The notes under the pieces were generated by a model. It saw only the letters and a program-made list of their open reading frames with translations, made no database searches and was not told the DNA's origin. From Enterocloster bolteae (GTDB lineage: Bacteria > Bacillota > Clostridia > Lachnospirales > Lachnospiraceae), in assembly GCF_002234575.2 (NCBI RefSeq), contig NZ_CP022464.2:3100001-3164000 (forward strand): a stretch of DNA of 64,000 nt, read 5' to 3'. A program made the position numbers and the translations under genes. Below are positions 60,780-64,000 of this stretch, in pieces; position 1 is the stretch's first letter; each line of letters begins with the position of its first letter.

Positions 60780-61287
60780 GACAGCCAGAACGTATGCCAT
60801 TGTTCTATATGAACTGGGCATACCGGAAGAGATGGTCAGGGAAGCTGTAAAGCTGCTTAAGGAGAATCCGGAACTTCCGGAGGTCCTTAATAGCCCGGTG
60901 GTTCCCCTGAAAAGTAAGCATGCCGTTATTGAGAAGGTGTTCAGGGAACCGGAATTTTCCGTACTGATGGTACGTTTCTTAAAAAAGGCTTGTGATGCGG
61001 GATGCATCGGACAGACAGAGGAGATTGCAAAAGCCCGTGACGCCTATGCCAGAATGGCGGCAGGTGTTATGGATGCCGAGCTTCACTATGTTACCATGCC
61101 GGGTGCGGCCCAGATTACAGGAATGAAACAGTTTCTGTGCAGGAAATATAACAAAAAAGATGTGAACATCCGATTGGTGAACCAGCCGGACCTGGTGGGC
61201 GGTTTTGTCCTGAAGGCCGGGGATACAGAATATGACTACAGCCTGAAGGGGCAGCTGGTAAGGCTGGGCCGGGCTGTGGTAAGATAG
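60772..61287 (+). CDS. atpH: ATP synthase F1 subunit delta
   Basis: 171 residues; ATG 60772 chosen over GTG 60763 for better spacing from AGGTGA. N-terminal helical bundle (TARTYAIVLYELG) and the C-terminal box NQPDLVGGFVLKAGDTEYDYSLKGQLVRLGRAV typical of OSCP/delta. Links the stalk to F1. Confidence 0.94.
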   Translation: MTETARTYAIVLYELGIPEEMVREAVKLLKENPELPEVLNSPVVPLKSKHAVIEKVFREPEFSVLMVRFLKKACDAGCIGQTEEIAKARDAYARMAAGVMDAELHYVTMPGAAQITGMKQFLCRKYNKKDVNIRLVNQPDLVGGFVLKAGDTEYDYSLKGQLVRLGRAVVR

Positions 61288-61297
61288 GAGTCTTGAT

Positions 61298-62821
61298 ATG
61301 AGCACAATCAGTTCCCAGGAAATCATCTCCATTATTAAGAGTGAGATTGAGAATTTTGACATGCATGCCGGACAGGAACAGGAAACTGGTTCTGTTATCT
61401 GGGTAGGAGACGGCATAGCAATTGTATACGGCATTGAACATGCCATGTACGGGGAAATCGTTATATTTGAAAATGGTGTTAAGGGAATGGTCCAGGATAT
61501 CCGCAGGAATGAGATTGGCTGTATCCTTTTCGGAAAGGATACAGGAGTGGGCCAGGGCACCAAGGTGGTCCGCACCAGGAAAAGGGCAGGCGTGCCTGTG
61601 GGAAGCGGATTCTTAGGCAGGGTGGTCAACGCTCTGGGAGAGCCCATTGACGGACTGGGCTCTGTAAAGGAAGAAGATTATCTCCCGGTGGAGGAGGAAG
61701 CTCCCGGTATTGTGGACAGGAAATCAGTGGGAGTTCCCATGGAGACAGGTATTCTTGCCATTGACTCCATGTTTCCCATAGGCCGCGGCCAGAGAGAATT
61801 AATCATTGGAGACCGGCAGACCGGTAAGACCTCCATTGCCATGGATACCATACTGAACCAGAAGGGCAAGGATGTGGTCTGCATCTATGTGGCCATTGGC
61901 CAGAAAGCATCCACCGTGGCAAAGCTGGTTTCCACCCTTAAGAAGAACGATGCCATGGATTATACCATTGTCATGTCGTCCACGGCCAGTGAGGCAGCGC
62001 CCCTTCAGTACATAGCACCCTATGCCGGGACTGCCATGGCTGAATATTTTATGCATCAGGGGAAGGACGTTCTGATTATTTACGATGACCTGTCCAAGCA
62101 CGCAGTGGCCTACAGGGCATTGTCCCTGCTGTTAGAGCGTTCTCCGGGCCGTGAGGCTTATCCGGGCGACGTGTTCTATCTTCATTCACGTCTTCTGGAA
62201 CGTTCCAGCAGACTTTGTGATGAAAAGGGAGGCGGCTCCATTACAGCCCTTCCCATCATTGAGACACAGGCAGGGGATGTATCGGCCTATATCCCTACCA
62301 ATGTTATATCTATTACAGACGGTCAGATATTCCTGGAAAGCGACCTGTTTTTCTCCGGCATGAGGCCGGCTGTGAACGTGGGACTTTCCGTGTCACGTGT
62401 AGGCGGTGCAGCCCAGACAAAGGCCATGAAGAAGGCATCGGGAAGTATCCGTATCGACCTGGCGCAGTACCGGGAGATGGAGGTATTCACCCAGTTCAGT
62501 TCTGATCTGGATGAGGCTACCAAGGAGCAGCTGGCTTACGGAAAGCGGCTTATGGAGCTGCTTAAGCAGCCTCTGGGAAGGCCCCTCAGCTTGCATGAAC
62601 AGGTCATTACCCTCTGCGCGGCGACCCACAAGGTCATGCTTTCCGTAGAGGTTTCGGATATTAAGGAATTCCAGATGAACATGCTGGCCTGGTTTGATGA
62701 AAAGCATCCGGAGATTGGAAAAGAAATCGAGGAGACCAAGGTCCTGGGCGATGACTTGATAAACCGTATTGTGGATGCTGCAAACCAGTATAAGACAAAC
62801 CAATATAAGGCGTCCGTCTGA
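61298..62821 (+). CDS. atpA: ATP synthase F1 subunit alpha
   Basis: 507 residues. P-loop GDRQTGKTSIAMD, conserved VGVPMETGILAIDSMFPIGRGQRELIIG, and the arginine-finger region ISITDGQIFLESDLFFSGMRPAVNVGLSVSRVG. Full length. Confidence 0.97.
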   Translation: MSTISSQEIISIIKSEIENFDMHAGQEQETGSVIWVGDGIAIVYGIEHAMYGEIVIFENGVKGMVQDIRRNEIGCILFGKDTGVGQGTKVVRTRKRAGVPVGSGFLGRVVNALGEPIDGLGSVKEEDYLPVEEEAPGIVDRKSVGVPMETGILAIDSMFPIGRGQRELIIGDRQTGKTSIAMDTILNQKGKDVVCIYVAIGQKASTVAKLVSTLKKNDAMDYTIVMSSTASEAAPLQYIAPYAGTAMAEYFMHQGKDVLIIYDDLSKHAVAYRALSLLLERSPGREAYPGDVFYLHSRLLERSSRLCDEKGGGSITALPIIETQAGDVSAYIPTNVISITDGQIFLESDLFFSGMRPAVNVGLSVSRVGGAAQTKAMKKASGSIRIDLAQYREMEVFTQFSSDLDEATKEQLAYGKRLMELLKQPLGRPLSLHEQVITLCAATHKVMLSVEVSDIKEFQMNMLAWFDEKHPEIGKEIEETKVLGDDLINRIVDAANQYKTNQYKASV

Positions 62822-62840
62822 CCAGGAAGAAGGAGTTAAT

Positions 62841-63734
62841 ATGGCAAATGCAAGAGAAATCCTAAGCCGTATGAAAAGCGTCCAGGATACCCGGAAGATT
62901 ACCAATGCCATGTACCTGATTTCCTCCACCAAGCTTAAGAAAAGCAAGAAACTTCTGGAGGAAACAGAGCCTTACTTCTATAGCCTTCAGGATTTGATAC
63001 GCCGTATCCTGCGCCATATGCCGGATGTGGAGCATTTTTACTTCAATCCCAGGAAGGAAATCAAGGAGGAGGACAGGGTAAAGGGGCTGATTGTCATTAC
63101 CGGCGATAAGGGATTGGCAGGCGCTTACAACCATAATGTGCTGAAGATGGCCCATGAGTGGATGGAACAGAGTAAGAACCACCGGCTTTATGTGGTGGGA
63201 GAACTGGGACGCCATTATTTTGAGGCCAGACATGTCCAGGTGGAGGAGCAGTTCCATTACACGGTACAGAATCCCACCATGCATCGCGCCCGTCTGATTT
63301 CCTCTACTATATTGGAGGATTACGAGGAAGGACGTCTGGATGAGGTTTGGATTATATATACGCAGATGATGAACAGCATGCAGATGGAAGCGGAGATGAC
63401 AGAGCTTCTTCCCCTTAAACGTGAGGATTTCAGCAATATCGTTATCCCTGCGGATATCATCCAGGAGGAGATACAGATGGTGCCTTCCCCCAGCGCCGTC
63501 ATGGACCATGTGGTCCCCAACTATGTGACCGGATTCATATTCGGTGCCCTGGTGGAGTCCTTCTGCAGCGAGCAGAATGCCAGGATGATGGCCATGCAGT
63601 CTGCCAGCGACAATGCCAACGCAATTTTAAATGACTTGTCTATAGAGTACAACCGTGTGAGGCAGGCGGCTATTACCCAGGAAATCACAGAGGTAATCAG
63701 CGGTGCAAAGGCACAAAAAAAGAAACAATCGTAA
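62841..63734 (+). CDS. atpG: ATP synthase F1 subunit gamma
   Basis: 297 residues from ATG 62841. N-terminal helix ILSRMKSVQDTRKITNAMYLISSTKLKKSK, central VITGDKGLAGAYNHNV, C-terminal helix SASDNANAILNDLSIEYNRVRQAAITQEITEVISGA. The rotor shaft of F1. Confidence 0.96.
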   Translation: MANAREILSRMKSVQDTRKITNAMYLISSTKLKKSKKLLEETEPYFYSLQDLIRRILRHMPDVEHFYFNPRKEIKEEDRVKGLIVITGDKGLAGAYNHNVLKMAHEWMEQSKNHRLYVVGELGRHYFEARHVQVEEQFHYTVQNPTMHRARLISSTILEDYEEGRLDEVWIIYTQMMNSMQMEAEMTELLPLKREDFSNIVIPADIIQEEIQMVPSPSAVMDHVVPNYVTGFIFGALVESFCSEQNARMMAMQSASDNANAILNDLSIEYNRVRQAAITQEITEVISGAKAQKKKQS

Positions 63735-63760
63735 ATTCGTAAATATAAAAGGAGGCAGCC

Positions 63761-64000
63761 ATGAGCAAGGGAAAAATTATACAGGTCATGGGACCTGTAG
63801 TTGACGTGGCTTTTGAGGATGATGGACTTCCCCATATCAAGGATGCCCTGGTGGTGGATAATCAGGGTAAGAAGTGCGTCATGGAAGTGGCCCAGCATGT
63901 AGGCGGCAATGTGGTGCGCTGCATTATGCTGGCATCCAGCGACGGCCTGTGCAAGGATATGGAAGTGGAGCCAACAGGCGCCGGTATTCAGGTTCCTGTA
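63761..64000 (+). CDS. atpD: ATP synthase F1 subunit beta, 3' end outside window
   Basis: First 80 residues only, behind AAAGGAGG. MSKGKIIQVMGPVVDVAFEDDGLPHIKDAL is the beta-barrel start of the beta subunit. The catalytic P-loop lies beyond the window. Confidence 0.95.
   Translation, partial: MSKGKIIQVMGPVVDVAFEDDGLPHIKDALVVDNQGKKCVMEVAQHVGGNVVRCIMLASSDGLCKDMEVEPTGAGIQVPV

Overview
The window reads as a Firmicutes chromosome, most likely a gut Lachnospiraceae related to the Clostridium clostridioforme / Enterocloster group. This placement is an inference from gene order (rplU-prp-rpmA-obgE-yhbY-nadD-yqeK-rsfS; divergent lexA/yneA with GAAC-N4-GTTC boxes; an F-type ATP synthase operon) and from the style of the hybrid kinase and GGDEF/EAL proteins. 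No rRNA or tRNA is present to fix the taxon. Host DNA looks richer in GC than the prophage.

Layout. 1-3017 is host: a SAM methyltransferase cut by the window edge and the 3' two thirds of a hybrid histidine kinase gene. 3018-36151 is a 33.1-kb siphovirus-type prophage with every gene on the + strand. It sits inside the kinase gene between two exact 15-bp copies of GGTGGTTTGTATTTG. The kinase 5' part lies beyond it at 36152-36629, and joining the flanks through one repeat copy restores an open frame. From 36.8 kb on is host again: a response regulator with GGDEF and EAL domains, an SseB-like protein, an XRE regulator and a polysaccharide deacetylase. A decayed accessory patch follows (MerR remnant, SGNH remnant, GNAT). 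The rest is a conserved core: radical SAM pair, RNase G, TrkA/TrkH, L21/Prp/L27, Obg, NadD/YqeK/RsfS, LexA/YneA and the ATP synthase operon up to the start of atpD.

Prophage modules, left to right. (1) Left end with two hairpins whose arms share a TGC(G/T)ACAAG core that recurs inverted at the right end. (2) Small early genes, including an IS30-like HTH protein and a cytosine-C5 methyltransferase broken into several frames at GA, A and G tracts. (3) A plasmid-like set: HUH-motif Rep, ParA and ParB. (4) VRR nuclease, HNH, terminase and HK97-type head genes. (5) Tail genes with a predicted -1 frameshift (CCCAAAC) and a tape measure protein with 120-bp repeats. (6) A complete diversity-generating retroelement (DGR): variable C-type-lectin-like tail protein, Avd, template repeat and reverse transcriptase. 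(7) Holin and endolysin. (8) A rightmost block of small genes behind two nearly identical promoters, ending in an IS30-family DDE transposase 41 bp from the right end.

The most interesting reading is that this is a transposable temperate siphophage: no tyrosine or serine integrase is seen, an IS30-type transposase sits at the extreme end, and matching inverted ends lie at equal distance from the duplicated target. It would combine transposition, plasmid-type partition genes and a DGR that rewrites its probable receptor-binding protein. All 13 differences between the 126-bp variable and template repeats fall on template adenines, the signature of mutagenic retrohoming.
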